Source: Yoonia sp. (GTDB lineage: Bacteria > Pseudomonadota > Alphaproteobacteria > Rhodobacterales > Rhodobacteraceae). Taken from it: a stretch of 46,801 nt of DNA. Made by a program: the position numbers and the translations under genes. The notes under the pieces are model-generated. The model ran no database searches. It was not told the DNA's origin and saw nothing but the letters and a program-made list of their open reading frames with translations. The stretch covers positions 1-46,801 of the forward strand of contig NZ_JACUUJ010000023.1 of assembly GCF_014859355.1 (NCBI RefSeq). The letters are read 5' to 3'. Positions 20,101-29,035 of the stretch are shown here, one piece after another; position 1 is the first letter of the stretch, and each line of letters begins with the position of its first letter.

Positions 20101-20461
20101 TCTGAATCTTCAGCCCGCCCGGCGTTTCAATCGCACGGGCAAACAACGTGCGCGCAGCCCTTAGCTGTTCCGCATCAATCACGCGGTCAACGCCAAGGCG
20201 GCGCAGGTCATCATGCAGCGCGTTATCGGCCATCATCGCCCAGGCACCCAGCCGCTTGAACAGACGGTTCTGCATTTCGGCGGCGGCGGCCTTGGTATAG
20301 GTCAGACACAGGATGTTCTGCGGGTCCACCCCATCCAATAACAACCGCGCCACCCGGTCGGTCAAGACGCGAGTCTTGCCTGACCCGGCATTTGCCGACA
20401 GCCACGTCGAATTGCCTGGATCGGCGGCATCGACCTGTCGTTGGGTGGCTTCATCGCGCAT
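17111..20461 (-). CDS. addA: double-strand break repair helicase-nuclease AddA
   Basis: AddA is the UvrD-type helicase and nuclease subunit of AddAB, which processes double-strand ends for recombination. The 1116-residue product shows Walker [16 protein letters not shown] at about residues 22-36, Walker [15 protein letters not shown], later helicase motifs [19 protein letters not shown] and [13 protein letters not shown], and a C-terminal PD-(D/E)XK nuclease with AVDYKSN. Its ATG overlaps the addB stop by 1 base (TAATG). Confidence 0.96.
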   Translation of the reverse strand: MRDEATQRQVDAADPGNSTWLSANAGSGKTRVLTDRVARLLLDGVDPQNILCLTYTKAAAAEMQNRLFKRLGAWAMMADNALHDDLRRLGVDRVIDAEQLRAARTLFARAIETPGGLKIQTIHSFCAGILRRFPLEAGVSPQFREMEDRDAQLLREEVMDTLVTGVDSQAVHDLLALFTGADLARLTAEVAAKRDSFACETSRDVICEFLGVDPTLTPQSLIAQVFDADSIPAIADLRTACATGSTNDQKAATALAGFCPGDHPTLRDLQTLETVFLFGEGTKNPFGAKVGSFPTKATRTAHSDLMETIEPLMIRVESARKDRLALQALERTLVIYRFGQAFVPAYEARKLAMGALDFDDLIRKARALLTDPGVAQWVLFRLDGGIDHLLVDEAQDTSPTQWAVIERLTQEFAAGIGARSDRERTVFVVGDKKQSIYSFQGADPAAFNQMKNLFHASHRAVQKPFVVTSLDHSFRSSQAILSVVDATFTGDRAAGMDDELNHIAFKDAMPGRVDLWPPIEKAGNDDSGNWWDPVDQPGTQDHNVLMAARIAGQIKRMIAQETIPVEIGETGVFQRRPISEGDFLILVQRRSDLFAEIIRACKAAGLKIAGADRLRVGAELAVKDLAALLSFLALPEDDLSLAATLRSPLFGWSEQDLFTLAHHRPEKGHLWPALRSGDYPETLEILHDLRREADFLRPYDLIERILTRHDGRRNLLGRLGPEAEDGIDALLSQALAYENTGVPSLTGFLIWMETDDLQVKRQMDSQSDQIRVMTVHGAKGLESPIVILPDTVQPKTDIKAELLPAGEHGEHVVWKTPKAESAPAVTNLRDLVVAKQARERLRLLYVAMTRAEKWLIVGAAGNIKEDDDSWHNIVASGMDGCGVYDAKAGDLPVRRVSHLDWDVGTLVTTQSTAIPDITLPVFGTLPVPDRVATRAPSELPGEKTLPSDVTGNDADAMARGTLIHRLLEHLPVIAPAKRMEFGLRLIEQDDPALVAQVISLLDNPALAHLWADNALTEVDITADIPGIGRIHGAIDRLLIATDCILAVDYKSNAVIPDDPAQTPAGLLRQMAVYHHALGQIYPDMPVQVAILWTASGRLTLLPDDLLSGALANLPIP

Positions 20462-23385
20462 TATGTCAGCACCTCTGGATGCGGGTCATCGCTGATGTCC
20501 CATTCGCCATAGCGCGACAGGTGGTCGTAATCGCTGCGATCGTCTTTGGAAAACAGCGCCATCCGGGCGGTATAGCCCCGGTCAATCCGCTGCCAGTTGG
20601 TTAATAGCGTTGTGAAGTCGGCCCAAACCTGATCTGCGGGGTGGTTTTCCAACGGGGCGGGAACAATTTTCATATCCGTGTTCACGCCCAGAAAATATGC
20701 ACCCTGCACCGGCAATGCACCCATGCCCTTGAATGCGCCACGCGTGACCATGGCGGACTCTAATAGCAATTGTTTGTCAAATTTTTCCTGTTGTTTTCCT
20801 GTGGGAACGATCCCTGTCTTGTAATCATAGATCAGCGCCGCGCCACTGGGTGTTACGTCGATCCTGTCGGCCTTGCAGGTCAGCGTGACGCCAACCTGTG
20901 GCACGGTGATTTCCCCCCATTGTTCGACCTTGCGGGTGTCGGCCAATGCTTGGCGCTCGCGCTCTTGCGCCAGAAACATATCAGCCGATCTTTCTATCCG
21001 TGCCAGCCATTGCGCCCGGATCGTGGGCCATGGGCATTGGGCGGTAAATTCTTGCTGGGCGATCTTTATCAGGGCGGCGCGGTCATCAGGCGTGTGCCCT
21101 TCCGCGATGAAACGTTCCAGAATTTTGTGCACGATAATGCCCCGCAGTGGCGCATCGGCACTAGGCTGCAACGGGTCAAGCTGGTTCAGCCGCAAGACAT
21201 TGCGGGCATAGATGGCAAAGGGATCGCGGATCAGGGTCTTGATCTGCGTCACGGATATTTTTTTCGGTCGCGCGGCCAGCGGTGGGCAGGGTGCTGGGCG
21301 TCGTGCCGCCGCGATGCTACCGGTTGGTGCCGATAACTTTGCTGCCATCGCGGCCCAATGATCGCCCCGGTTTCGCATTGCCAACAGCGCCTCTGGCCCA
21401 TTTTGCGCAGGCAAACCGCTAAGCAGGTTTGTCAGCCGGTTCACCCAGCGCGATGGCACGGTTTCTGCGTCAGATGACCGTTTTGCACGGGTGATCCAAA
21501 CCTCGCGCCCAGCGATGGCCTGCTGGTAGTCATGCGCCGACAGGCCGATCTGGCGTTCCGGTAACAGCAAGCCGGCGGTCTTGCGCATGGTGCGGTTCAA
21601 CCATGGATCAGGGGGCGGGGCTTCGGGCCAGGTGCCGTCGTTCATGCCGCCCAGAATGGTCAGGTCAACGCCCTGCACCCGCGCCTCTAGTGTGCCCCAG
21701 ATCAGGATGCCGGGGTGGCCCTTGTCGGGATCGCGCACGACACCTTCGGCGATGATGGCCCCGAACAGGGCGGCATAATCGCGGGGTGACATGGTACCGC
21801 CCGCGTCTGCATTGTGATCCAGCATATCGCAGATGCCCCGCGCTTCGCGGCCTGCGGTCTCTTGCCAAAGTTCCCCTGCACCTGTGGCGTTTGGTCCAGC
21901 GGCAAGGGCTTCGGCCATGGCCAGATGTCGTTTTACGTGATCGGTCAGAGGCAGATCAGACGGATCATCAAGGCCGGTGATCAACCCTGCCAGCCATGCG
22001 ATCCAAGCCGTGCGGTCTGTGTTTTCCCCGGCCCATTTTGCCAGGGTTTCCACTGTCGGAAATGGCGGACCCGAGCGCCGCAGATGCAGTTCCAATTCCC
22101 GTGTGTGCAACAAATGCGGCCCGCGCTTTGGCCCATCGGAATGGCACAGTGGATGTTTCAGCAGCGTCAGCAGGCCCGCGCCCGTGAGCGGTTTGCCAAA
22201 CAGATCGGCCACATGGCGCAGAAACCGCCCCGGCGGTGACAGGGCCAGCGGCAGGCCCGCGCTGTCATCTGGCGTGATGCCCCAACGGTCGAGCGCCGCC
22301 GTTACCTGCCGCGTCAGCATCCGGTCGCGGGAAATCAGTGCGGCGGTGGTGCCATCTTCGGCCGCTTGGCGCAGGCGCAGGGCGATGGTTTCCGCCTCTG
22401 TCCTTGGCGATGCGGCCTCGACCAAGGTCAGCCCTTGCGTCGCTGTGATCATGCAGCCCAGTGCCGGCCCTTCGGTCAACCATTGGTTTGTGACAGGGGC
22501 AGGGCGCAAAGACAGTGAAACAAGCCCGTTACGCGCCGGACGAACGGGCGCAAGATCAGTCCAAGGCGCCACATCGCCGGGGTGAAACCCGATCAGGTCC
22601 ATCAGGTGACGAAACCGGAATTGCGGGTGATCCTCGGCGGTCATGGCGTTATCCATGCTGTGCCAAACCGTTTCAGGCAGATCAAAATCAAACCCAGGCA
22701 ACACGATCGCCCCCTGCGGCAGCCGTGCCACTGCCTGCATGAACAGCGCCGTTGCCCCGCGCGATCCGGTGGACCCCGCGATAATGACAGGGTCTTGCGG
22801 AGGTGTCTTGGCCCAACGGTTGGCCAGCGCGTTAATCACCATGCGCTGACGTGCTTCCTTGTCGGGTTCGTCGGGGACGTCGCTGAAATAAGGCGCGACA
22901 ATGTTCAGAAATTTCTGCGCCCGTTGCCAGTGGCCTGACTGGTCTGTAACGTCCAGCGCCTTGATGTCGTCGGGGCTGACGCCTTCGCCCTGCATTTCAT
23001 CCATCAATTTTGCCAGACTGTCGGACAGATCGTAAAGCGCTGTGCGCGGGGCCAGGTCGGGTTCTTTTTCCAGCAGTTCGGACACCAATTGTGCAAGCTG
23101 CAACCGCCGTCGCAGCGGCGATACGGCAGGCGGCAGGTCTGCCAGCGGGTCGATCGCAAGATCGGTGATCAGACGGATCCGGGGTAACAGGCGCGGCGGA
23201 CCCGCGTCAAAAACAGCGCGGATCCGCCGCTGCATTCTTGTTGTGTTCACATAGATCGTGACCCGCGCCAGATCGGTGGGGACCATGCCCGTGCTGCGTG
23301 CCAACAACCCGCGCACCAGACCTTCGGCAAAATCGACACCGGGGGCTGCGCCAAAAATGCGTGGGCTGTCGCTGGGGTCAAACAT
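20461..23385 (-). CDS. addB: double-strand break repair protein AddB
   Basis: AddB is the second subunit of AddAB, with a degenerate helicase and a nuclease domain. The 974-residue alphaproteobacterial-type product contains GMNDGTWPEAPPPDPWLNR near the middle, the RGIIVHKILERFI helix, and the nuclease motif LIYDYKTGIVPTGKQ with its Asp and Lys. The ATG at 23385 overlaps the end of the preceding nucleotidyltransferase gene by 8 bases; a start 15 codons upstream is not needed. Confidence 0.93.
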   Translation of the reverse strand: MFDPSDSPRIFGAAPGVDFAEGLVRGLLARSTGMVPTDLARVTIYVNTTRMQRRIRAVFDAGPPRLLPRIRLITDLAIDPLADLPPAVSPLRRRLQLAQLVSELLEKEPDLAPRTALYDLSDSLAKLMDEMQGEGVSPDDIKALDVTDQSGHWQRAQKFLNIVAPYFSDVPDEPDKEARQRMVINALANRWAKTPPQDPVIIAGSTGSRGATALFMQAVARLPQGAIVLPGFDFDLPETVWHSMDNAMTAEDHPQFRFRHLMDLIGFHPGDVAPWTDLAPVRPARNGLVSLSLRPAPVTNQWLTEGPALGCMITATQGLTLVEAASPRTEAETIALRLRQAAEDGTTAALISRDRMLTRQVTAALDRWGITPDDSAGLPLALSPPGRFLRHVADLFGKPLTGAGLLTLLKHPLCHSDGPKRGPHLLHTRELELHLRRSGPPFPTVETLAKWAGENTDRTAWIAWLAGLITGLDDPSDLPLTDHVKRHLAMAEALAAGPNATGAGELWQETAGREARGICDMLDHNADAGGTMSPRDYAALFGAIIAEGVVRDPDKGHPGILIWGTLEARVQGVDLTILGGMNDGTWPEAPPPDPWLNRTMRKTAGLLLPERQIGLSAHDYQQAIAGREVWITRAKRSSDAETVPSRWVNRLTNLLSGLPAQNGPEALLAMRNRGDHWAAMAAKLSAPTGSIAAARRPAPCPPLAARPKKISVTQIKTLIRDPFAIYARNVLRLNQLDPLQPSADAPLRGIIVHKILERFIAEGHTPDDRAALIKIAQQEFTAQCPWPTIRAQWLARIERSADMFLAQERERQALADTRKVEQWGEITVPQVGVTLTCKADRIDVTPSGAALIYDYKTGIVPTGKQQEKFDKQLLLESAMVTRGAFKGMGALPVQGAYFLGVNTDMKIVPAPLENHPADQVWADFTTLLTNWQRIDRGYTARMALFSKDDRSDYDHLSRYGEWDISDDPHPEVLT

Positions 23386-24043
23386 GCAACATTGCCTCGG
23401 CCAGCGGAATGCTGTCAGGTTGGCCGACATCGCACCACTGGCCCGGGTAAATCACACCGAAAAGCCCGCCGCGCGCCGCCATCTGATCCCAAACCAAGTT
23501 CATGGAAAACACCTCTTTTTCGATGGTGGCTAATGTGTCTGTGCGGATCATCTGCACACCTGAAAAAACATGCGCAGGTGCGCGGGTCAGGCGCCCCTTG
23601 GCGTCCATTGCAAAATCGCCTTTGCCCGTGTGGCCGACGACCTGTGCCGGTGGCACCAGAAGCAACAGCGCCTCTATTTCATCGCGCCATGCGCTGCGCA
23701 GTTGTGCAACAGGGTTCGGGCCGCGCCAGACGGCATCGGTATTCATCGTGATCACGGGATTGCCCGGCAAAAGCGGCAGCGCGTGCCGCAACCCGCCACC
23801 GGTTTCACGCAACAGATCGGTTTCGTCTGAAATGGCAATATCACGCCCTGCCAGATGCCTGCGCAACATATCAGCCTTGTAATGTGCATTGACAACCCGA
23901 AGCCCCTGCCCTTCCGTCAGGTCCAGAGCGTGGTCGATCAAGGCACGTCCTGCGACCTTGATCAGCGGCTTGGGCCGGTCGTCTGTCAGCGGGGCCATAC
24001 GGGTGCCACGCCCGGCAGCAAACAAAAGGATAGGCATTGTCAT
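23378..24043 (-). CDS. murU: N-acetylmuramate-1-phosphate uridylyltransferase-like nucleotidyltransferase (MurU)
   Basis: A 221-residue sugar-nucleotidyltransferase. The nucleotide-binding signature FAAGRGTRMAPLTDDRPKPL is at about residues 7-26, with the catalytic Lys in PKPL, and NTDAVW near 110 holds the metal-binding Asp. MurU is known to make UDP-MurNAc from MurNAc-1-phosphate in a peptidoglycan recycling bypass, and its partner kinase AmgK is encoded just upstream with an ATGA overlap. The pairing is the main reason for choosing MurU over a generic NDP-sugar enzyme. Confidence 0.88.
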   Translation of the reverse strand: MTMPILLFAAGRGTRMAPLTDDRPKPLIKVAGRALIDHALDLTEGQGLRVVNAHYKADMLRRHLAGRDIAISDETDLLRETGGGLRHALPLLPGNPVITMNTDAVWRGPNPVAQLRSAWRDEIEALLLLVPPAQVVGHTGKGDFAMDAKGRLTRAPAHVFSGVQMIRTDTLATIEKEVFSMNLVWDQMAARGGLFGVIYPGQWCDVGQPDSIPLAEAMLHV

Positions 24044-25011
24044 CGGCGCAGCCTTTCCAGCAGGGCAGCATCTGGCGCGGGAAGGCAATCCAGCGTTGCG
24101 CTGCGCAACCGTGCCAATGCCGGATGTGCCAGATCGCGCATCAGGTTTTCCCAGACGCGGGGGATCAAATCAATGTAATGTGGTTTGCTGCGGGTTTGCG
24201 CCAGACGGGCGAACACCCCAAGAATACGCAGGTTGCGCTGGGCACCCAAGCAGGCCAGTTGCGGGCGAAATGCAGGCCCCATGCCCGTGACGTGCATGAA
24301 ATATTCGGTCATATTTTCTACCAGTCCCGCGTCTATATCCCGCCGCACATCCCGCAACAGCGACGCCAGATCATAGCCAGCGGGCGCGAAGAACGCATCC
24401 TGAAAATCCAGCAGGCCGACGCGCGCCAGCCCGGTCTGATCCGGCCGCCAGATCAGGTTTTCGGCGTGAACGTCGCGCAACGCTAATGTGTCAGGGTGTG
24501 GCGCCAGTGTTTGGAAATGCCTGATCACTTCCTGCGTCAGGTCGATGACATCGGTCTTGGCGTAAAATTCACCTGTGATACTAACCATATCGCCAGCGAC
24601 CTGCGGGGTAAGCTGAGGCAATGTAAGGTCAATTGTTTGATCGTGCAGGTGCGCCAAGACATCAATGGCGGCACGGTAAAGCTGTGGGGTGTCATGCGGG
24701 TGGCGCAAAAGCCAGTGGGAAAAATCCTCTGTTCCAAGATCCGACAGCACCATGACGCCAAGCTCTGGCGCATGCGCCAGCACCTTTGGCGGGCAAAGGC
24801 CAACGGACTCAAGCCAGTGGGCCAATCGGGCAAAGGGGCGGGTGTCTTCGGCATTTTCGGGTGGCGCATCCATCAGAATGACGCTGGCGTCACCCCTTAG
24901 CAGGCGCTCATACCGTCGGGCAGAGGCATCGCTGGCCAAGGGCACCCGCTGCCAGCCTGCCCAGTCGGACTGTTCCAAATACCGGGAGATCCGAGCAGCA
25001 CGATCATACAT
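24040..25011 (-). CDS. amgK: anomeric MurNAc/GlcNAc kinase-like phosphotransferase (AmgK)
   Basis: A 323-residue aminoglycoside-phosphotransferase-fold kinase. It has ASARRYERL near residue 30, the catalytic-loop motif LRDVHAENLIW (Asp and Asn), and the metal-binding LLDFQDAFFAPAGYDLASLL. AmgK is known to phosphorylate recycled MurNAc at the anomeric carbon ahead of MurU. The ATG at 25011 overlaps the tsaE stop by 8 bases. Upstream in-frame starts would lie inside tsaE. Confidence 0.88.
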   Translation of the reverse strand: MYDRAARISRYLEQSDWAGWQRVPLASDASARRYERLLRGDASVILMDAPPENAEDTRPFARLAHWLESVGLCPPKVLAHAPELGVMVLSDLGTEDFSHWLLRHPHDTPQLYRAAIDVLAHLHDQTIDLTLPQLTPQVAGDMVSITGEFYAKTDVIDLTQEVIRHFQTLAPHPDTLALRDVHAENLIWRPDQTGLARVGLLDFQDAFFAPAGYDLASLLRDVRRDIDAGLVENMTEYFMHVTGMGPAFRPQLACLGAQRNLRILGVFARLAQTRSKPHYIDLIPRVWENLMRDLAHPALARLRSATLDCLPAPDAALLERLRR

Positions 25012-25468
25012 GCAGATCGCCAAGGCGCTTGCCCCATGCATCAGGCGCGTCAATTATGACGCTATGCCCGTTGTCATGTGCTGCGAAACGCAGGCGCAGC
25101 GCATTTTCAGGGGCGTCATCGCCCAGCCGGTCGGGCCATTCGATCAGGCAGATGGCGGTGTCAAATGCGTCGTCGAGCCCCAGTTCAAAAATTTCATCAG
25201 CATGGGTCAGCCGGTAAAGGTCGCAATGCCAGATGTCGCCGGCGGGATCCTCGTAGGTTTGGATCAGCGTAAATGTCGGCGATGGCACTTCTTCTTGCCG
25301 GCCAAGACGGGCGCGGATCAGCGCCCGGCTGAACGCCGATTTTCCGGCACCGATTGGCCCTTCCAGCAAAATAACATCACCCGGGCGCAAGATAGGCGCA
25401 ATCCGCCCTGCCAGTGCGGCGGTGTCAGATTCCTGCGGCAGGGCCAGATAGGTAGAGTCAGCGGACAT
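25004..25468 (-). CDS. tsaE: tRNA threonylcarbamoyladenosine biosynthesis ATPase TsaE
   Basis: TsaE is the ATPase that works with TsaB and TsaD in making t6A at position 37 of tRNAs. The P-loop LLEGPIGAGKSAFSRALI is at about residues 34-51, SPTFTLIQTYE near 62-72, and the DLYRL and IEWPDRLGDD motifs follow. The length is 154 residues. tsaD is elsewhere in the window (34092-35174). Confidence 0.95.
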   Translation of the reverse strand: MSADSTYLALPQESDTAALAGRIAPILRPGDVILLEGPIGAGKSAFSRALIRARLGRQEEVPSPTFTLIQTYEDPAGDIWHCDLYRLTHADEIFELGLDDAFDTAICLIEWPDRLGDDAPENALRLRFAAHDNGHSVIIDAPDAWGKRLGDLHV

Positions 25469-25510
25469 GGTGCCAAGACTATGGCCTTGGCGATTGCCTG
25501 CAAGGTGAAA

Positions 25511-27106
25511 TCATCGCTTGGCGGCAAGTAATGCCGGATCCGCCGCCGCGAGTTTGCGCATCACCGGCATTTGCGGGGGAGCAAGACTGAACCTGACCAT
25601 TGTCATGCCCCCCGAAATCGGCTGCGCATGGCAGCGCAGGTGACGTCCATCGTCAAGGATCACGCGATCAGACCACGGTTTGCGCGGGCCAAGTATATGA
25701 ATGAAACGGTGCAATTCGGCCCAGACAGGGGTTGGCGCGCACTTTGATTGCCAGTTCTTGCTGGCTGATTGCAGGTCAAATGGCGTGATCACGCCTGCCG
25801 GGCTTTCATCCCAAAGCCGGTTATAAGCCGCATTTGACATCACCATCGTGCCACCACTGGAAAAGACCGCGATCGGATCTGCAAGGGCATCAAGCACGGC
25901 CTGCCCCGTTTCAATGTCCGTGCGGAATCGCCGGGTCAGCGATATTTCGGCGCTGATATCTTCAAACAGAAAGGCAAAGGCACCATCAGGATGCGGGCGT
26001 CCGGTGACGCGATATGTCTGACCTTCGGGCAGGTTCCAAATTTCGGTATAATGGCCATTCTTTGCGGCCACTTCCAGCGCGGTGAAGTGATCGCGCCATG
26101 TGGTATAGTTTTTCGGTTCCGGCAGCATCCGCGTTTCGCGCAACCGGTCCAGCACTGTATCCAGTGTTGGACGCTGGCTCAGAAAATCAACCGGCAGATT
26201 TGTCATATCAACAAGCGCTGGGTTGAACATGGTCAATTCACGTCGCTTGTTAAAAATGGCTAGCCCGATGGACAGGTCAGCAAAGGTTTTGCCAAGCGTT
26301 TGCACGAAATGGTGACGTTCATGGTTTGCGCGCACGACCGCATTGGCATCAGTTGCGAAGTGCAGGGACCCATCATGCCGTTTTATGCTGGTGACATCAA
26401 ACCAATGTTCCGCCCGTTTTTTAGGCAGCGTGACCGACAGCCTGCGCACCGTGCTGTCGCGGTTGGCCAGCGCTTCGTGCAGATTGGGAAAAAGCGGCTC
26501 GCTTGGCCAAGTATCAGCGGTGGCTATGTTGTCACTTGTATTTTGCCGTTGGTCACAAAATGTCAAATACATATGGTTGGCCCACAGAAGGGTGCCATCG
26601 TGGTCTTCGTGCCAGATCATCTGCGGGCTGTGCTGCGCCATGTCGCGCAGCATTTCCAGTTCTGACATTCTGATATCAATTTCAATCACGTCGCTGGCTG
26701 TCTGGCCGTCGGCATCGTTGTGGCCTTTTACCGCGAGGCGCAAGATGCCGTCTTTTTGCTGCGCGTCCAGCCAGATATCGGCGGCCTTGGCCCCGGCGAT
26801 TTGCACAGGTGTGCTGATGTCTTCAGCAAGCGTTTCGCGTAACTTTGGAAAGTGTGGCGAAAGAACGTGGATCACCGCATCATAGTCATTCATATGTCTG
26901 ACATGCGGTGCGATCATGGCCAAGGCGTCAGGCGTTGCGTCGATCATGATCTTGTCATTGAACAGAAAGACCGGTCCTGTTGCCGTGCTGTCGTTGGCCG
27001 TCACAAACCGGGCGCTTCTTCGGTCAATGAACCTCAGCGTGATCATGACGATCGTTGCGCCGATTGTTGCAGCGGCTGTTGCCACCGTCAAATCCATCCA
27101 TGTCAT
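25511..27106 (-). CDS. PAS-domain sensory protein without kinase domain (DivL-like)
   Basis: The 531-residue product has one N-terminal membrane segment at about residues 4-24 and then successive PAS-like modules: one around MAQHSPQMIWHEDHDGTLLWAN, one around LSIGLAIFNKRRELTMFNPAL and one around LDALADPIAVFSSGGTMVMSN. No histidine-kinase H-box or ATP-binding G-boxes follow; it ends after the last PAS region. A kinase-less DivL homologue is known in Rhodobacterales as a regulator of CtrA activity and gene transfer agents; position beside regB and the upstream CtrA-type box support that reading, which remains an inference. The ATG at 27106 is preferred to a TTG at 27151 because the box sits 50 bases upstream of it. 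Confidence 0.78.
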   Translation of the reverse strand: MTWMDLTVATAAATIGATIVMITLRFIDRRSARFVTANDSTATGPVFLFNDKIMIDATPDALAMIAPHVRHMNDYDAVIHVLSPHFPKLRETLAEDISTPVQIAGAKAADIWLDAQQKDGILRLAVKGHNDADGQTASDVIEIDIRMSELEMLRDMAQHSPQMIWHEDHDGTLLWANHMYLTFCDQRQNTSDNIATADTWPSEPLFPNLHEALANRDSTVRRLSVTLPKKRAEHWFDVTSIKRHDGSLHFATDANAVVRANHERHHFVQTLGKTFADLSIGLAIFNKRRELTMFNPALVDMTNLPVDFLSQRPTLDTVLDRLRETRMLPEPKNYTTWRDHFTALEVAAKNGHYTEIWNLPEGQTYRVTGRPHPDGAFAFLFEDISAEISLTRRFRTDIETGQAVLDALADPIAVFSSGGTMVMSNAAYNRLWDESPAGVITPFDLQSASKNWQSKCAPTPVWAELHRFIHILGPRKPWSDRVILDDGRHLRCHAQPISGGMTMVRFSLAPPQMPVMRKLAAADPALLAAKR

Positions 27107-27156
27107 CGCCAACGTGCCCTTGATTCCGGCCTTCGCAACCAGCATCCACAATTAAA

Positions 27157-27172
27157 GTTAAGACGCGGTTAA
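27157..27172 (-). promoter_or_regulatory. CtrA-type binding box
   Basis: Read on the minus strand this is TTAACCGCGTCTTAAC, an exact match to the full CtrA site TTAA-N7-TTAAC. It lies between the regB stop and the PAS gene start, in the right place to control the PAS gene. Confidence 0.7.
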
Positions 27173-27179
27173 GAAGAGT

Positions 27180-28589
27180 TCAGGCTGTCGGCCATAGATC
27201 AATGGGTTTGTTTTTGCCAAGCGCGCGACCGGGCGCGCGGTTCGGGTCGGGCAGGGCAGATCTTGCCCATGTGACCTGCACAATGGCACCGCCGGTTGCC
27301 TGACCGGCCCAGCCTGCATGGCCATGCCTGCGGCTATTGGCAAAGGTCAGCTTTGCCCCAGATCGTTCGAGAAGGGTCTTGGCGATGAACAGGCCCAGCC
27401 CCATCCCTTCGTAACCGGGGCGGCGCCCGCGGTCTTCGGTATACCGCCGCCGGCGCACATAAGGGTCGCCGATGCGCCCTAGCACAGAAGGCGGAAACCC
27501 CTGCCCGTCATCAGATATGCGGACGTTGATTTCGGTTTCGGACCAGTTGATATCGACATGAACCTTGGACTGTGAAAAATCGACAGCGTTCTGGATCAGG
27601 TTGCGCAACCCGTGAATGATTTCAGGGCGGCGGGGAATGGTTGGTTGGGCCAGTTCAGCCCCCAGCGCCGGGCCGACTTTAAAAACAACTGTCTTGCCAC
27701 GGCTGACATGCGGTTCGGCGGCTTCCCGAACCACGGTTTCCAAAGGTGCGTGGCGCAGGTGCAGGTCATCCTTGCCCGCCCGCCCCATGGAATGCAGAAT
27801 ATCGCGACAGCGGTTGGCTTGTTGCCGGATCAGGGCGGCATCCTCTAGCAATTCGGGATGGTTTTCCAGTTCTTCCATCAATTCGCTGCTGACCAGTTTG
27901 ATCGTGGCAAGCGGTGTGCCCAGTTCATGCGCGGCGGCAGCAACGACACCGCCCAGATCTGTCAGTTTTTGTTCACGCGCCAGCGCCAGTTGCGTGGCCA
28001 GCAGTGCCTCGCCCATGGTGTGCATCTCGGTTGTGACCTGTCGGGCATAGATGGCCAGAAAGACCACACCAATGGTCAGCGCGACCCAGAACCCGAACAG
28101 AAACAGCCCCGGCAAGACCAGCATTTCCCCTTGTGCGCCAATAATGGGCAGGCTCAACTGGCTGAGAAGGCTGATCAGTACGATCGCTGCCAGCCCCAGA
28201 AATACGGTGCTGCGCAGATGCAGAACCGTTGCAGCAATGGTGACGGGGGCCAAGACCAGCATCGCAAATGGATTATTCAGCCCGCCCGTCAGAAATAACA
28301 GCAGGCTTAGTTGCACGATGTCAAACACCATCCAGAACGATGCCTCACGTTCGGAAAGACGTTTATTTTCAGGATAGACAAAGCTGCAAAACAGATTCGC
28401 CAGCAACGAAGCGGCAATCACCATTGCGGCAAATCCTACCTCGATCTGCAGGCCGTAAACCTGAACCGCAACCAGAATGGCCGTGGCCTGCCCGGCGGCG
28501 GCAAACCAGCGCAGCGTGACAAGCGTGCGCAAGCGCACCCAGTTGCTGCGCTGCTGGTCCTGAAACATTTCAAATTCCGAAATCGACAT
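27180..28589 (-). CDS. regB: global redox sensor histidine kinase RegB/PrrB
   Basis: RegB is the membrane kinase that responds to quinone and redox state and controls photosynthesis, respiration and carbon and nitrogen fixation genes through RegA. The 469-residue product has six hydrophobic segments (residues about 25-185), the ubiquinone-linked motif GGLNNPF at 102-108, the H-box AAAAHELGTP with phospho-His at 221, the conserved redox Cys at 261 (ANRCRDIL), and an ATP-binding domain ending GMGLGLFIAKTLLERSGA. It is divergent from the senC remnant and regA, the known arrangement. Confidence 0.95.
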   Translation of the reverse strand: MSISEFEMFQDQQRSNWVRLRTLVTLRWFAAAGQATAILVAVQVYGLQIEVGFAAMVIAASLLANLFCSFVYPENKRLSEREASFWMVFDIVQLSLLLFLTGGLNNPFAMLVLAPVTIAATVLHLRSTVFLGLAAIVLISLLSQLSLPIIGAQGEMLVLPGLFLFGFWVALTIGVVFLAIYARQVTTEMHTMGEALLATQLALAREQKLTDLGGVVAAAAHELGTPLATIKLVSSELMEELENHPELLEDAALIRQQANRCRDILHSMGRAGKDDLHLRHAPLETVVREAAEPHVSRGKTVVFKVGPALGAELAQPTIPRRPEIIHGLRNLIQNAVDFSQSKVHVDINWSETEINVRISDDGQGFPPSVLGRIGDPYVRRRRYTEDRGRRPGYEGMGLGLFIAKTLLERSGAKLTFANSRRHGHAGWAGQATGGAIVQVTWARSALPDPNRAPGRALGKNKPIDLWPTA

Positions 28590-28680
28590 TTGATGATGTC
28601 ATCCCATGCGCCAAGCTGGGCTATTGATAAGCCTGTGTGCATAGAGGATCAATGCGACCAATCCGCAAAAGGGGGATCGG

Positions 28681-28977
28681 ATGTTCAGAACGATTGCAAA
28701 TGGCACCAGCGTGCTGGCCCTTGGACTGTCGGGTGGAACCTATATCATGACGCAAATGGCAGATGATGCGGGGGGTCAGATACGCGGGTTACTGCGGCGG
28801 CGCAGGCCTGCAAGATGCTTGATGCCAAACGGGATGATGACTACGAATATTAACTTATGCAGCCTATGGCATTGATCTATTTCGAGATGCCGGATGTGGG
28901 GTTTGTGGATTTTTTCGCCAGATCACACCCCCGAGGAGGTGGCACCACACACGGGATGTTTCGGCGCAGCGGCCTGA
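28681..28977 (+). pseudogene. senC: decayed senC (SCO1/PrrC-type copper chaperone) remnant
   Basis: SenC/PrrC helps build cytochrome c oxidase and normally lies between regB and regA. Here 28681-28770 encodes a plausible membrane-anchor start (MFRTIANGTSVLALGLSGGT, then YIMTQMADDA). In a different frame 28791-28850 gives TAAAQACKMLDAKRDDDYEY, a TAA follows at 28851, then the same frame gives LIYFEMPDVGFVDFFAR, and after a 2-base loss another frame gives DHTPEEVAPHTGCFGAAA with a TGA at 28975. These match the end of a SenC protein in order. About 100 central codons, including the CxxxC copper site, are missing. The stretch is 297 bases against about 600 for an intact gene. Confidence 0.75.
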
Positions 28978-29035
28978 ACAGTTGACGGCTTTGGCCAAGG
29001 GCCTACGTTCAATTCTGAAATGTGAAGGACCGATG

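Noticed and set aside
28681-28875. A small intact 64-residue protein gene
   Set aside because: Its second half is Arg-rich nonsense, while other frames match the SenC C-terminus; it is better read as part of the senC pseudogene.
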